A stretch of 64,000 bases of DNA from Rhabditophanes sp. KR3021. Its lineage: Eukaryota > Nematoda > Chromadorea > Rhabditida > Alloionematidae. The notes beneath the pieces were generated by a model. That model saw only the letters and a program-made list of their open reading frames with translations, searched no databases and had not been told where the DNA came from. Location of the stretch: NCBI GenBank assembly GCA_963281155.1, contig CAUJLY010000002.1:7006001-7070000 (forward strand), read 5' to 3'. The position numbers were made by a program, and so were the translations under genes. Shown piece after piece: positions 1 through 11,600 of this stretch. The stretch's first letter is position 1; each line of letters starts with the position of its first letter.

Positions 1-29
1 ATTATTAGGGAAGGGATATTTTATTTCAA

Positions 30-2173
30 CTAACCTTCAACTTCCATTTTTGGTGGTGGTTGTTTAATTTCCAATTCTTCCTCTGATGAACTCTCGTAGG
101 CACCGTTTTCCTCCTCACCCCACCTATGTTGAGTCTTTATTTTAGAGAAACCATTGTTTTCATTCTCATTATCACTATCAGAGTCGTCGGAATCCCGAAC
201 TTTCTTAGCCCTTTCTTCCACCTTCTCGATTTTACTAGTCGACGCTGCTTCTTCTTTTACAGTTATTGCATCCTCAGCCGCTTTCTCCTCATTTTCCTTC
301 AACAAAACCATGATAGCTTCTTGGTGTTCAGATCCTAAGAAAGTAGGATCCTTGACATGGTTCTTAAGAGTCTTCATCATTACAAAGGCCTGGATTCTCT
401 TTTGAGGAAAGATGGGCTTTAGTCTTTCATCCACAATAACCATTCTTTTGTCCTTTGGGTCCATGAGATTATTAGCCTTGAAGTAAGTCCACATGAATTT
501 AACAACATCAGAACGAGTCATGTATCTTTGTCCTGTTAAGTCTGACAATTCATCAGATAAGACACAAAATCTGGAGAAGACAGATTTTCCTTTGCGAGGA
601 GTAGCGGTTTCGCTCTTTTTCTTTTCTTTCTCCTTTTTCTTGAAAGCTTCATCTAAGGCTTCTTGATCAACTCCAAGGTCTCTCAAAATATCGAATTTCG
701 TTTCCTCATCTAAATCCTCAGCATCCTTCACATGATTCTTCATAAGTTTCATCAATCCAAAAGCTAGAAAGGTAATCATGTTATTGCTAATGTAATAAAC
801 GTTTGTTAGTTTTAATAATTGTTTAAACTAATGCATAAATTGTATTGTACATATTAATTTAATCTTATGTTTGTTTGACTATTAAAACATAGAGTGTGCG
901 ATGGTCTATTCAAAGATGCAAAAGATTCGAACTTGAGGACAGGTTCTGATATCAAAAAAGAACTGGATGTAAGGATAAATCTATTTTGAATAAAAGTCTT
1001 CCGACGTTTGTCTGACAACTCATCCAGCTATCACTGAAGCTGAATTGAAGTACATGAGCTTGCCAAGAAACATGTTATGTAGGCGAAAGTACAGAGCTCG
1101 TAAATCGCATGAGTAAGCTTATGTATTGCTACAAACAAAATTGAATTGGAGTTTTGTTCAGTGACAAGGAGAAAGCAATGCACAAAGTCTTCAAGGTTGC
1201 AAAGGAAATGATCGTTTTAAAAAATATGTATGCCTCAGAGAACCATGCCTTGAACATCATATTCGGCGTAGACAATGTCACAGACAGAGTAACCCCGGCA
1301 AGTCTAATTATGAAATGGAGACTCAACTTCTTCCGGTGAGAAAAGATGAAGTTGCAAAGCTAGCTTTCCTCGAGACTCTAGGTGCTAATGACCCTGTTGA
1401 ATTAGGAAAACCTCCAAAAGTGTCTGAATTGTCCATTTAATTTTAATCTACATTTTGAGTCCTTTTTTAATTTAATAAAACTACTCACCTTGAAATCTCT
1501 TTTCCCCAGTTATCTTGAATAAAGCATCATCCGAAAGTACCATTCTCCTATCTGTTGGATCCAAAAGATCATTCTCTTTAAAGTAACTATACATATACTT
1601 GACTATATCTGAACGGCGCATATATCTCTTTTGGGTAACTGTAAAAACTTCATCTGAAACCATAAGAATTTTGGTGATACCGGCTGGGGCGGCTCTTTTC
1701 TTCCCACTAACAGGCGCACCTTTTTTGCCATTCTTTTTGGTGGAAGCTGCAGCTCGTCTACGTTTAATTGCCGTTGCCATGTCCTCGTCATCAAAGACAT
1801 CCTCAGCTGGGGAACTATCTTTAGTAGAAGATTTTTTAGATCCGGAACCTTCTCCTTTCTTGCCTTTAGTCTTTCGTTTGATTATGTCTCTGTCTAGTGG
1901 CCCTTCATCTTCTGAAGATTCATCCGAGCTTTCCTCCTTCTCTTTCTTGCTAGATGCTGCGCTTTTTTGGTCCAATGACTTGATAACGTTTAAAGTCAGC
2001 TCATCCACGACTTTCTTGTGAGGGTTAAAGTCAAATTTAAATTTCTTCTTCATTTCACTCCTAATCAAAGAGGAAGTCACCGTGTTAAGGCCCAATTTCC
2101 CAATCAAACCCTCAATAAAAGAACTAATTTGTTGATTATTAACAGGACATTTGGAATCTTCTATTTTTGACAT
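30..2173 (-). CDS. DEK_C and double SWIB domain chromatin protein
   Basis: Two exons, 1489-2173 and 30-763, joined across a 725-base intron (donor GTGAGT, acceptor TTTCTAG) give 472 residues in frame. Residues 8-68 resemble the DEK C-terminal helical domain. An acidic/Lys-rich linker with Ser/Glu runs follows. Then come two SWIB/MDM2-type domains, about 166-243 and 291-370, with the paired motifs RYMRRSDIVKYMYSYFKEND and RYMTRSDVVKFMWTYFKANN. The splice falls inside the first SWIB, and the join gives a helix ending like that of the second copy (LMKNHVKD against LKNHVKD), which confirms the junction. Proteins of this layout (yeast Tri1 type) are nuclear or nucleolar and linked to chromatin; a specific role cannot be read here. 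The C-terminus is acidic and low-complexity. The large intron holds an unrelated decayed coding fragment on the other strand. Confidence 0.9.
890..1438 (+). pseudogene. Decayed coding fragments inside the SWIB gene intron
   Basis: On the strand opposite the host gene, three stretches read like protein but lie in different frames: about 892-969 (ends at a GTAAGG donor-like site), 1027-1112, and 1165-1438 with an internal frame change near 1300. The last stretch ends with a stop at 1436-1438. Donor- and acceptor-like sites (CATCCAG, TTGTTCAG) sit between pieces, but the phases do not agree, so no intact gene can be built. I do not recognise the family. It looks like a degraded gene copy in the intron; a divergent nested gene with unusual splicing is the alternative. 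Confidence 0.35.
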
Positions 2174-3120
2174 CTAAAATTGAAACACCAATTAAGAAGA
2201 GTAAAAGCAATACCAAAATTAATATTCCCAAACAGTCGATATTAACAATAAAACGTAATCTATTTAATCCCCAATAAAGTAAATAAAATGAAAAAAAGAA
2301 TAGAAACCTAAATTCCAACAACATCAAAATCATCATCACCTTTCGAGGCACCAAACAAAATCAAAAATTTAAATATTTAGTGGTCGTCGTGAGAAGACGT
2401 ATGTACATATGTTGAATATATAAATATATTGTGTGCACACAATCAGGTCGTACACACCACCAGCAACTTCCCATACAGTTTTGGTCGTCTCGATACAGCA
2501 AATAATATTAATTATTAGTAGTAGGTTGAAGGCGATCGCGATGAAGGACGGACGCGCCAAGCAATCGCTGGCCTGATCAGTAGACGTGAACATGGTGCGG
2601 CGCGATGTACCTCTTTTATCTTTTAATGATCTAGTCTTGATTAAATTATTAAATAGGAATTTGGTGGCAATAAATCAAGTAGATTTGATGTTTCCAACTA
2701 ATTTAATTGTTGGCCTTCTTCCAGCCCCAACAAATATCATTTTTACCTCACCCACACCTTACAAAGCCTTTGTCAACTGAAATTGAAGCTAATGCAAAGT
2801 ACTTCCTATACAAGAAATTGTCAAGAACCTTTAATCTCTAACCAACCTACAAAACATCCCCTTCATCACCCACAATACATACTGCGTGTAAGGATAAACT
2901 CAAATGAAGACTCTAGTCCCTTAATCCAGCGCCAAAAAAACGAAATGGACCTTAATAAAGATAACATGCTAAACAAAGTAATTAAATGTTAAGTTGTTTA
3001 TTTTGTGGGGTAGATAGATCCTTCTGTTGTGTGTGTATGTGGTATGTCGTCTTTTCTTTTTGAGAAAAGGTCGTGTTTGGGTTGTTGTTTTGATTAAGTA
3101 AGCTATCTTTTTTTGATATT
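2174..3120. promoter_or_regulatory. Divergent intergenic region, SWIB gene / PPME1
   Basis: About 950 bases between the divergent starts of the SWIB gene and PPME1, with no supportable gene. It must hold both promoters. Visible features are a perfect 16-base palindrome at 2428-2443 and a GC-richer patch around 2525-2610 inside otherwise AT-rich sequence. The short open frames here have no coding character. Confidence 0.4.
2428..2443. repeat. Perfect 16-base palindrome
   Basis: ATTGTGTG is followed directly by its reverse complement CACACAAT. It lies about 255 bases upstream of the SWIB gene start. It could bind a dimeric regulator or be chance; nothing else supports a function. Confidence 0.35.
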
Positions 3121-4941
3121 ATGACGGAGCATAATTATTTGCCCTTGATGTGGGATCAATATTTTGAGGAAAGGAAGTTTGTGGATGTGGAGGGAGATAC
3201 ATTTTGTTGTTATTTGAAGGGTAAGGAGGGCCCGGTCTTTTTTTTGATTCATGGAGCTAGTTATTCGGGCTTGACTTGGGCTACTCTTACCGTAAGTGGA
3301 TTAAACAATTAAAAATATAGAAGTTTTTAGAAAGAATTAACTCAACAAATTGAATGCCGCGTAGTGGCTGTTGATTTAAGAGGGCACGGATCTACGGAAA
3401 CATCAAATGACAAAGATTTAGCCATTGGAACGGTTGTGAAGTAAGTTTATGACTCTAACATCTTCCCAACTTTATTACTTTAACTATCTAAAGATAATTT
3501 AATTCCCTTGATTCATAAAAAATACTTTAAGGTAGATGTCATACGTCTTAATAACAACACAAACTTAAAGCGTTTACATATTTAAGATAAAGTGGCTTGT
3601 AAAAAGCCGTATATGTCTTTTGCATACAGATGAAAAATATTAAAATGAAAGCTTTATAAATAAATATCCACATATACCTCTAATAATTGCACACAATAAA
3701 GCCAAAAATTGTGATAAGTCAGTGTATGAAAGAGTCTCTTTTTATACTAATTTATATTTAAGCAATCGTTTGATTTAACTAACAAATATATTTGAACTTG
3801 TAAATGTTGATAATAAAAAAGTTCAGGAATATTTTTTAGTAGTAGAGAGGAAATAAATCTAGTGAAAAGCACTACAAGTATATATAGATTCGTATTTTTG
3901 CAAGTTATTTTGTTTGCATCCAAACGATACTTACTTATTTGTTGGCTTCTATCTTTATTCTTTTTAAAAAAGAGGTGTTGGAGATGATGGTTGTTGTTGG
4001 TAGTATAGAGTATGTGTATGTATAATATTTGATACATATATTTTATAGTGGTTCCAAAAAATGAAGACGGAAAAAATATGTATCTAGGAATATACTGTAA
4101 CTAAAAATGAGTTAGTAGAATCAATTGGAAGTACAGAAAACGTACTACAAAAATATGTTGTAAAAAAAATAAGAAGTGTATGTACTTGTCGAAAGCATTT
4201 AACCATCCAGATTAATCTATATTCTTACATTTAGGGACTTGGAAAGAGTATATCTGGCAATGTTTGGAGAGGAAAAGCCTAAGTTAATAGTTGTTGGACA
4301 TAGGTATTGATATCAAAGAATAAATTAGATGAAAATATAATAGTATTTTAGTTTCGGAGGATCTATTGCTATACATTTAGTGTCTGCTTTGCCAAACGTG
4401 CAACTTTTGTCTGTCATAGATGTGGTTGAAGGAAGTGCCATGGCAGCTCTGCATTCCATGAGAACTTTGCTAGACAAAAGACCAAAGTCTTTTAATTGCG
4501 TTGAGGAGGCGATCCATTGGTGCGTGAATACTCATTCGACGAATAATCTCGAATCAGCTAGAATCTCGATGCCTGATCAGATTAAAAAAGGGGAAAATGG
4601 AAAGTATGTATTTAAGGTGGATTTATACGAGACTGAAAAGTTTTGGTCTGATTGGTTTACTGGCATATCAAGTCTTTTTCTTAAGGCTGTCTCAGCAAAG
4701 ATTTTAATTCTGGCTAATACAGATAGACTCGACAAAGACCTCACATTCGCACACATGGTATGTTTGTCAGAAAAGTATAAATAAATAAATGGCCTGGTAT
4801 TATATTTAGGCAGGAAAATTCCAACTCGAAGTTTTACGGATGACAGGCCATACAGTTCAAGAAGACAAGCCAAAAGAAGTAGCCGATATTTTTATAAAGA
4901 TTTTGAAACGATACAAAATGGTTAAGTGCATCAATGAGTGA
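3121..4941 (+). CDS. PPME1: Protein phosphatase methylesterase 1
   Basis: Five exons (3121-3291, 3331-3440, 4235-4303, 4352-4757, 4810-4941) encode 295 residues; all phases agree. PPME1 removes the C-terminal methyl ester from the PP2A catalytic subunit and can hold PP2A inactive. It is an alpha/beta hydrolase: the oxyanion strand FFLIHGASYSG is near residue 45, the nucleophile elbow GHSFGG is restored across the exon 3/4 junction, and the catalytic His lies in TGHTVQEDKP near the C-terminus. Segments VIDVVEGSAM, NLESARISM and RLDKDLTF match the family closely. The protein is shorter than the roughly 386-residue human form, mainly at the N-terminus and a mid loop. Intron 2 is unusually long (794 bases, no gene seen in it). 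It converges with eIF2B alpha downstream. Confidence 0.95.
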
Positions 4942-4964
4942 TTCGATTTTTTTGTTGTTATTTA

Positions 4965-4970
4965 AATAAA
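4965..4970 (+). terminator. Polyadenylation signal of PPME1
   Basis: AATAAA lies 23 bases after the stop codon, in the 83-base gap before the convergent eIF2B alpha gene. Confidence 0.5.
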
Positions 4971-5024
4971 CCAAGATGATGTTTAAAAAGTTTTTATTAT
5001 GTGATACTAAATAATATTATAAAC

Positions 5025-6052
5025 TCAAGTATACAACTTGATTAATTCTTCACCGACATTGGCAGGAGTCAAGATTCCCAAATCAGTGAATAGCAAGTAA
5101 ATATATCCAGGCGGTGTATAGTCTACGAGTGGATGCTCTGTATTCAAATTTTTGGCCTTTAGAGTAGAAGTATTGTATTTGAATTCATTAGGAATGTCTG
5201 ATTGGTTGAGTGGATATTCTTTGACAAATTTGATACTTTCCGCCATGATGCAAACAGGCTTGTTGTAGGCTTTAGCGCATATGGCAATACCTAGTGACCC
5301 AATTTTGTTGATTATCCCTCCTGTTTCCATTACTCCTTCAGCTCCTAATAAGATGATGTCGACTGATTCCATTAAATAACCGACTGCTGAATCCAAAATC
5401 AAAGTGCATGGAATTCCTATTTGTCTCAACTTCTCTAACATATACTTGCCACTAGCATCAGGCATAGACTCCGTCACAAAAACCTTGAATTCTTTACCTT
5501 GTTTAGCAGCAGTTTCCAAAGCTTCAAAGACGACTTTTGAAAAGGAATGTGTCAAAATCTTCATATCATCAACAATATAAGGCGCCGCGTACTTTCCAAT
5601 CAAAGATCTTGATAGTTCAACTCTGTCACTAAACAACTTAGCTCGATGTCTAAATGTATTTAATAGTAATTTGAAATCATCTTGATTCATTGTTTCTGAG
5701 GATACTAAGGAAATTGAACGAATGAATAGTTCTGAGGCAGATCTGATTGAGGCAGTGGAATAGTCGGTGCCACAGAGTTTGTTTACTTCTGTCTTTAACT
5801 CATCCAATAAGCCAGCGATTGTCGAGGCTAAAATTATCAATAAACTGGCCATTTTAAAAGGAACTTACCATCTGAATTGTCTAAGACATGTTTTAAAGTT
5901 TTGATAACAGCAGACCCAGTTGAGATTTTGTCTTTGTTTTCTTCTAGTTTGGTTTTGAAGAAAGCTACAGCACAGAAAGGCGGACTTACTCCGGAATCGT
6001 CACCATTCACCTTCTCAACCTTCTCAACCTTCTTAGCCTTATTTTTAACCAT
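5025..6052 (-). CDS. EIF2B1: Translation initiation factor eIF2B subunit alpha
   Basis: Two exons, 5869-6052 and 5025-5827, separated by a 41-base intron, give 328 residues. The eIF2B alpha subunit belongs to the regulatory part of the GDP/GTP exchange factor for eIF2 and senses phosphorylated eIF2. The sequence matches the family along its length: a helical N-terminal region, then the Rossmann-like domain with VTESMPDASG, ILDSAVGYLMESVD, LLGAEGVMETGG, IAICAKAYNKPV and the C-terminal VDYTPPGYIYLLFTDLG. Met at 6052 was chosen because it starts the Lys-rich N-terminus just after a TTTAAG acceptor-like site; upstream in-frame codons do not look coding. It is divergent with EMC2. Confidence 0.95.
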
Positions 6053-6297
6053 CTTAAATAAATTAACAAATACGAAGAATGTTGTTGTGGAGATAAAAAA
6101 TATTTTGAAAGCAAGTGAAGCCGCTGGAAGACCCATCCACACTTCTGTCATTGGTACAAAGCAGCCTAACCAACTACATTGTACAATATAAGCTGTTTGT
6201 TGGTACATAGTTCATTAAAGTCGAAACAAACGTTTTTGTCATTTCGATTTGGAACTTTTATTGGACGTTGGTAAGACTAAAATTGGCGAGCTGCATA
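6053..6297. promoter_or_regulatory. Shared upstream region of EIF2B1 and EMC2
   Basis: Only 245 bases separate the two divergent start codons, so both promoters must lie or overlap here. A GGTAAG sequence at 6270-6275 just before EMC2 could be an untranslated-exon donor. No defined element is recognised. Confidence 0.45.
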
Positions 6298-7215
6298 ATG
6301 GGCTTGAATGTAACAGATTATAAAAGTTTAAGTTTCTATGGTAAGTCAGAATAAATTTTAAAATTAAACTGATTCTTATTTTTAGATGCCAGACATCTGC
6401 TACGCGAATGGAGAACAAAGCACACACGTGAATCAGAAGTGACCCTTGAGGTGTGGGAAAATGTATTAGGTCGCTCTCAATCTTCGTTAGATGATGAATT
6501 ATGGCCCATTTTGGAGCAAGTTTGTGTTGCAGCTTTGGATTGTTCAAGACAGGATGTTGCAGTGCTATGTATCCAGCAACTTAGTGAGAAATTCAAGGGC
6601 TCAAACAGAGTAAGAAGACTACAGGCAATGCAGTTGGAATCTCTTGGAAAATGGCAAGAGGCCCAGAAAATGTATGAGATTTTGAGAGTGGAGGATGACA
6701 AAAACACCCCTTTGTATGAGAAACGACTAATCGCTATTGCTAAAAGCAAGGGGAACACTGAGGAGGCGATTTCACTGATTGGAGAGCACTTGAAAACCTA
6801 CTTGAACGATGTAGAGGCCTGGTTAGAGCTTAGCGAACTTTATTTTGGAGAAAAAGATCTTCTCAAAGGAATCCATTGCTTGGAAGAATTGATGCTGTCT
6901 CATCCACACAACCCTGTCTACTTTCGGCGATTGGCTGAAGCTCGGTACACTCTTGGGGGAAACGATAATTTGGTTGCTGCTAAGAAGTACTTCCAACATA
7001 GTTTAGAGTCTAACCCGAATGATTTGAGATCTAGTTTGGGGTTGTATTTGACTGAACAGCAGTTGGCTGGCGGGAAACAACCGGGATCGAAGACACCTGC
7101 AAGTGAACCCTCAGATGCTCTGCAAAAATGTATTATCATCTTGGAAAAGGCTCAACAACATGGGAATGCTCCAAACCACGTACCAATCATCGAAGCTTTG
7201 GCTACTTTGGGATAA
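6298..7215 (+). CDS. EMC2: ER membrane protein complex subunit 2
   Basis: Exon 1 (6298-6340) carries only the first 14 codons plus one base; a 45-base intron precedes exon 2 (6386-7215). The product is 290 residues against 297 in human. EMC2 is the soluble TPR scaffold of the ER membrane complex, which inserts tail-anchored and multi-pass membrane proteins. Visible are the N-terminal DARHLLREWR helix, the RVRRLQAMQLESLGKWQEA segment, and a TPR array (residues about 80-215) with ...YLNDVEAWLELSELYF.. and ..HPHNPVYFRRLAEARYTLGG... The C-terminus ends in the family's short helix. The extra exon fixes the start: the second exon alone would lack the conserved N-terminus. Confidence 0.95.
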
Positions 7216-7288
7216 ATATCGTGGCAAATTCAACTAAATGGACTTTTAATAATTATGTTGTAAACATTATGTAATTTAAATGTTATAA

Positions 7289-7294
7289 AATAAA
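7289..7294 (+). terminator. Polyadenylation signal of EMC2
   Basis: AATAAA lies 74 bases after the EMC2 stop codon, in the short gap before the convergent chitinase gene. Confidence 0.45.
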
Positions 7295-7356
7295 TGTGTC
7301 ATACAATAATCTCTCTCTTTATTTGTAAAATTTCAGCACAATATCTCTCTTTTTAT

Positions 7357-8649
7357 CTATAAAGATCGAACATAATTGCTCTTTTTCAAAAAAGCCTTCT
7401 TGGCAGAATAAGTCAACCAAAATTTCCTTTTACTTCCAGGACATGTTCCTTCATAGTCATCAGTATAAAGAGCAAATATCATTATTCCACGCAAACCGAT
7501 CTCCCCAGCATATCCAGCCTTAACTGAAACCGATCTAGCCGTTTCAATCCCTACCCAATCTCGATTGTTGTTTATCAAATAATTGCTAGCAGCGTGATTG
7601 TCCCATTTTAGATTAAACGAAGGATCCTTCAGGAGAGGACATGCATTTGGATAAGTATAGGAAGATCCCAGGAATGAATCTGCGACTGCTGGGGAATAGG
7701 GGTAATGCAAGTGCTTTTCTAGCAATGTACATCCTCTGCCGTAAGTGGGAATTCCAAAGACTAATTTCTCTTTGGGAAAACCATTCTTCAGATACCACTC
7801 AGTTGAATACACAGAATTCATCTTGGCTGCAATAAAAACTTCGTACGGTTCAGCTCTCAAAGGAGCATTAAAACCAACGATCGGCTGAAGTTTTGAATAA
7901 ATATGAAAATCATAATTCATTATTTGGATGAAATCTAAATATCTAGCCAATGCTGGCAAATCATAACCACGTTGCCCAATGTTATAAGGTCCAGCTGTTG
8001 CGGCTGCTGAAGATAAATCATTATTAAGATAATATGCATAATGATATTCATAAATATTATAACTATTAATTGATCCTAAATAACTCAGTTTGTCTCTACC
8101 TTATTCCTTTATATGAGTTTTTAAGTAAGGGTCTAAATGAATCCTGATAAACTCACTAATCAAATAATTATTGGTTCCATTATTTTTGAGTTTGACGAAT
8201 AATTTGGTTACTAGTTCGGTGAATTTGCCCTTTTCAGCTGAAGATGAGCCTTTACCCCAAGCCGGAAATTCCCAGTCAATATCAATTCCATCAAGGCCGC
8301 TTTTTCTTATATAAGCATCGATGTCATCTACGAGTTCATCGAATTTTGGATTGTCATAGATAATTTTTCTCATTCTATCAGAGTAAGGTAGTAAAGTAAC
8401 TAATATTTTGAGGTTAGGATTGACTTTCTTTAGTTCCATAATGGACTTGAGGTCATTCAGTTGAGGAAAAACGACTTTATTTTGTTCATCCAAGTAACAA
8501 TTATCAATAAGCATTATATGTGTACATAAGAAAGGATCCAGGTTTTTAGTAACAGCTGTGCTCAAAACTTCATGATAACATGATATAATTGGTTCAGCGG
8601 AAATTGCAATTAAAGCTCCCATCACCAAGACAACAATAAAATTGGACAT
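7357..8649 (-). CDS. Secreted GH18 chitinase
   Basis: Two exons, 8157-8649 and 7357-8006, with an intron (GTGAGT..TCTTCAG) of 150 bases, give 380 residues. Without the splice the frame stops early; with it the join reads NYLITAATAGPYNIG, as expected for the GH18 sixth strand. Residues 1-18 are a signal peptide. The catalytic motif DGIDIDWEFP is at 120-129 with the acid Glu at 127. Substrate-binding strands follow: MNYDFH, FGIPTYGRG and a C-terminal RGIMIFALYTDDYEG. All key acids are present, so the enzyme is probably active on chitin or a related glycan, outside the cell or in the gut. There is no chitin-binding module. It converges with EMC2. Confidence 0.9.
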
Positions 8650-11600
8650 ATTTAGTGCGGTGGAATATTATATGAATAGTGTTATTTATATATTTGACAT
8701 AACTTTACACTAGACACCATGGGTACGACGTCTAATAGTATCAGTCTAATTTTATCAGGTATCTGGTGTGTAAAATGCGCTGTCAGAAGATCAATAAATT
8801 ACATTTGAATGTCCAGGCAATTTAACAAATCAACAACAAATTAAAGGCAATTGGATGTTCGGCCAGATCAAAACAATTTCAACAGACTTTTTTTAATTTG
8901 ATTGTATCGATGTTTATTTGTGATAAAATATCTCGTCAAAGTTACTAGGATACATTTATTCTTTTATCAAATGCGTCTAAATGTGTTTCCATCCATAAAT
9001 TAAAAATGATACAATCCTTAGATAAAACATATGCATATGATAATCTTTGTAAAATATCTAATTGAAAGTGCTTCATTATTACATGCCATTAATGAAATGA
9101 ATTTTATTTTATAATATTGTAAGTCTATTTATAATGGATGACTAGGATTGTACCAGTAAATCCCTTCTTTTGACCATCCATTAAAGAGACCCTCTCTTTG
9201 AAGGGTAATTTATTAAAGTATTTCTTTTGGCAAATCAAAACACACATAGATATGTTCATAAATATATTGGTTATTTATTGTAGGCAAAGTTATGTTTAAT
9301 ATTTGGGGAAAATGTATTTATTTATCATTTTCAAATAAATTTTGTTTATTAACAATAAATATTTATTCAATTTGGTAGAACACCGAGTTTTGTAGAATAG
9401 TTAATGTTGATTCTAATTCCAAATCTATTTCACAAAAAACACTCTTCCTCAATAACCTTCAACAAATTGTTATAGCTTCTGAGTTGATCATCCCAATGAT
9501 TACGATCCCATGTCCTTGCCAACACGTTACATAAGAAAATAACTGTTTTGTTTAGTCTCACTTACACACGTCCTCATTCACTACACGAAAAAACAAAAAT
9601 AAGTGTTAATAGATATATTGGAAATGATCACATTTTTATTGGTATCAATTTGATATTTCTGCACATCATTCCACGACCTGTATTTAACCTTGCAAATAAT
9701 AGATGATAGATAAATAAATATCATTAAATCCGATTTATTTATCACCCGTAATGTGAATATGTCATTTAATTTTTTTGTTTATTTACTTAAAAAATTCAAT
9801 TGGCGCCGGGATAATACCAATAAATATTTGACTAATTGTTGCAAGTTATGTTAAGTAGTAACAATAGTAGTCAATTTTGGAGGATAAGCTAGTAACTTCT
9901 GCCCCCTTCACAAAGACAGGTTTCAAAGCCCTATTTCTGCTTTTTTGGATGTTGTCCGGTGAAGTGATGGTTTAGTATAAAATTAAACTAATTCTAAAAC
10001 ACGATCTGTACCAATAATTTTTTAGTTTTAAAACTTTAATCAGAACTTTTCACTTTTCAACGAATGTTAATATTTGATAATATATCCTTCTAAACATATG
10101 CATTTATAACTATTTATCTTTCCTTTCTATTTGCAAAGCTGTAATAGTATGTGATTAGAATGAATAATTGGTGATTCCGAAACAAAACTAAAAGTTGTAC
10201 GATATTAGTAGAACTTTAAATCTGTTAAATAAACGTTCCAACAAATTGGGATTGCATATTTTAAGGAAATATTGTTGATTATCTATTTTTAAGAAACGTC
10301 TTTGATAATGTATTTTAAGAAACGTCTTTGATAATGTATTTTAAGAAACATTTCTTTAGGCTAATAGCAAATGATTATTTCAACATTCCCCACACCAATT
10401 AATCATCAACATATATTTTACCATCTACTCCAACCATTTAACCATATATTCCACTAAATTTTAACCATCTGCTCATAATTTCCCACATATTTAGCCAACC
10501 AAAAATCGTCCCAAATAATGCACTTTACTACATATTAAAAAAGTTAAATTTAATAATTTAAAGTTTTTCAAAGACATAATAAATTTAAATCACACATCTT
10601 ATTGACCTTCCAACCTTAATTTGTAGTTAATTAATCACCACATACATCCATTATACCTATCATCGTTAAATATTTCTAACAATTAAAATTGTGTTCATTT
10701 TTTACTTAATGAATAATAAAAAATACCCCTGATTCATCAACCCCATTTTTCATCTATATAATTATTATGACCAAACATTAAAATTGGATAGGTAATAAAA
10801 AATATTTATGTGAGTAAATGATTAATTGACACTACCCCCTAAAATAACATAATGTTTTGATGAATATATAAAAGATTGTTTCACCCTTTAACAAAGAGAC
10901 TCTTTCTTCGGTATATGTATGAGTGTTATTTTTAGAACCAATCATTTTTTTCCATAAATATAAAGTAGTTTCAAGGATATATACTTAAAAAGTTTAATGA
11001 TAAGTACAGTTTCACACAACAATTAGATGTTTCTTTAAGAGCTTGGTGTGTTTAACATGAGGCTTCAGAGAGAGTTATTTTTGACAATTGCTATACGATT
11101 TTTCATCGACAAAATAAATGTTTGGTGGTGCGAGGGTGACCTCCGATTTTTTTGTCGTCAAGTATGTAGGAGGTAGAAGTTTCAAAAAATGAACAATCAC
11201 TTATTTATTCACCTGGTTCTTTGTACTTGTTATTAATAAAAAGTTCATTTGTACCTCTTATTAATGTAAATTGGGTGGTGGTACAAAATATTTTATTACA
11301 ATAGGTAAAAAGAAAGACACACATATATGCATATTCTCATTTCTATTGTGGACTTTGTTTTTATTAGTAAACTGATAACAATAATATTATTTATAAATTC
11401 GGACCCTACCGGTGATGATGATAACAATATACAAATATATCTCTATTGTTTTCTTAGTTTTGATTGTTCCGCAGACATCCTTCTTCGTCTAAAATTTTAT
11501 TTATACACAAATTTATATTGATAAGTTTAGAAGCTCTTTTTGTAATGAAGGTTTAGATGCTAAATTATGTCCCATTTACCCTATCAAATTTGCTTATATT

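Noticed and set aside
3747..4037. 96-codon frame on - within the long PPME1 intron
   Set aside because: No ATG context, AT-driven residue use (Asn/Ile/Leu/Tyr), no splice sites.
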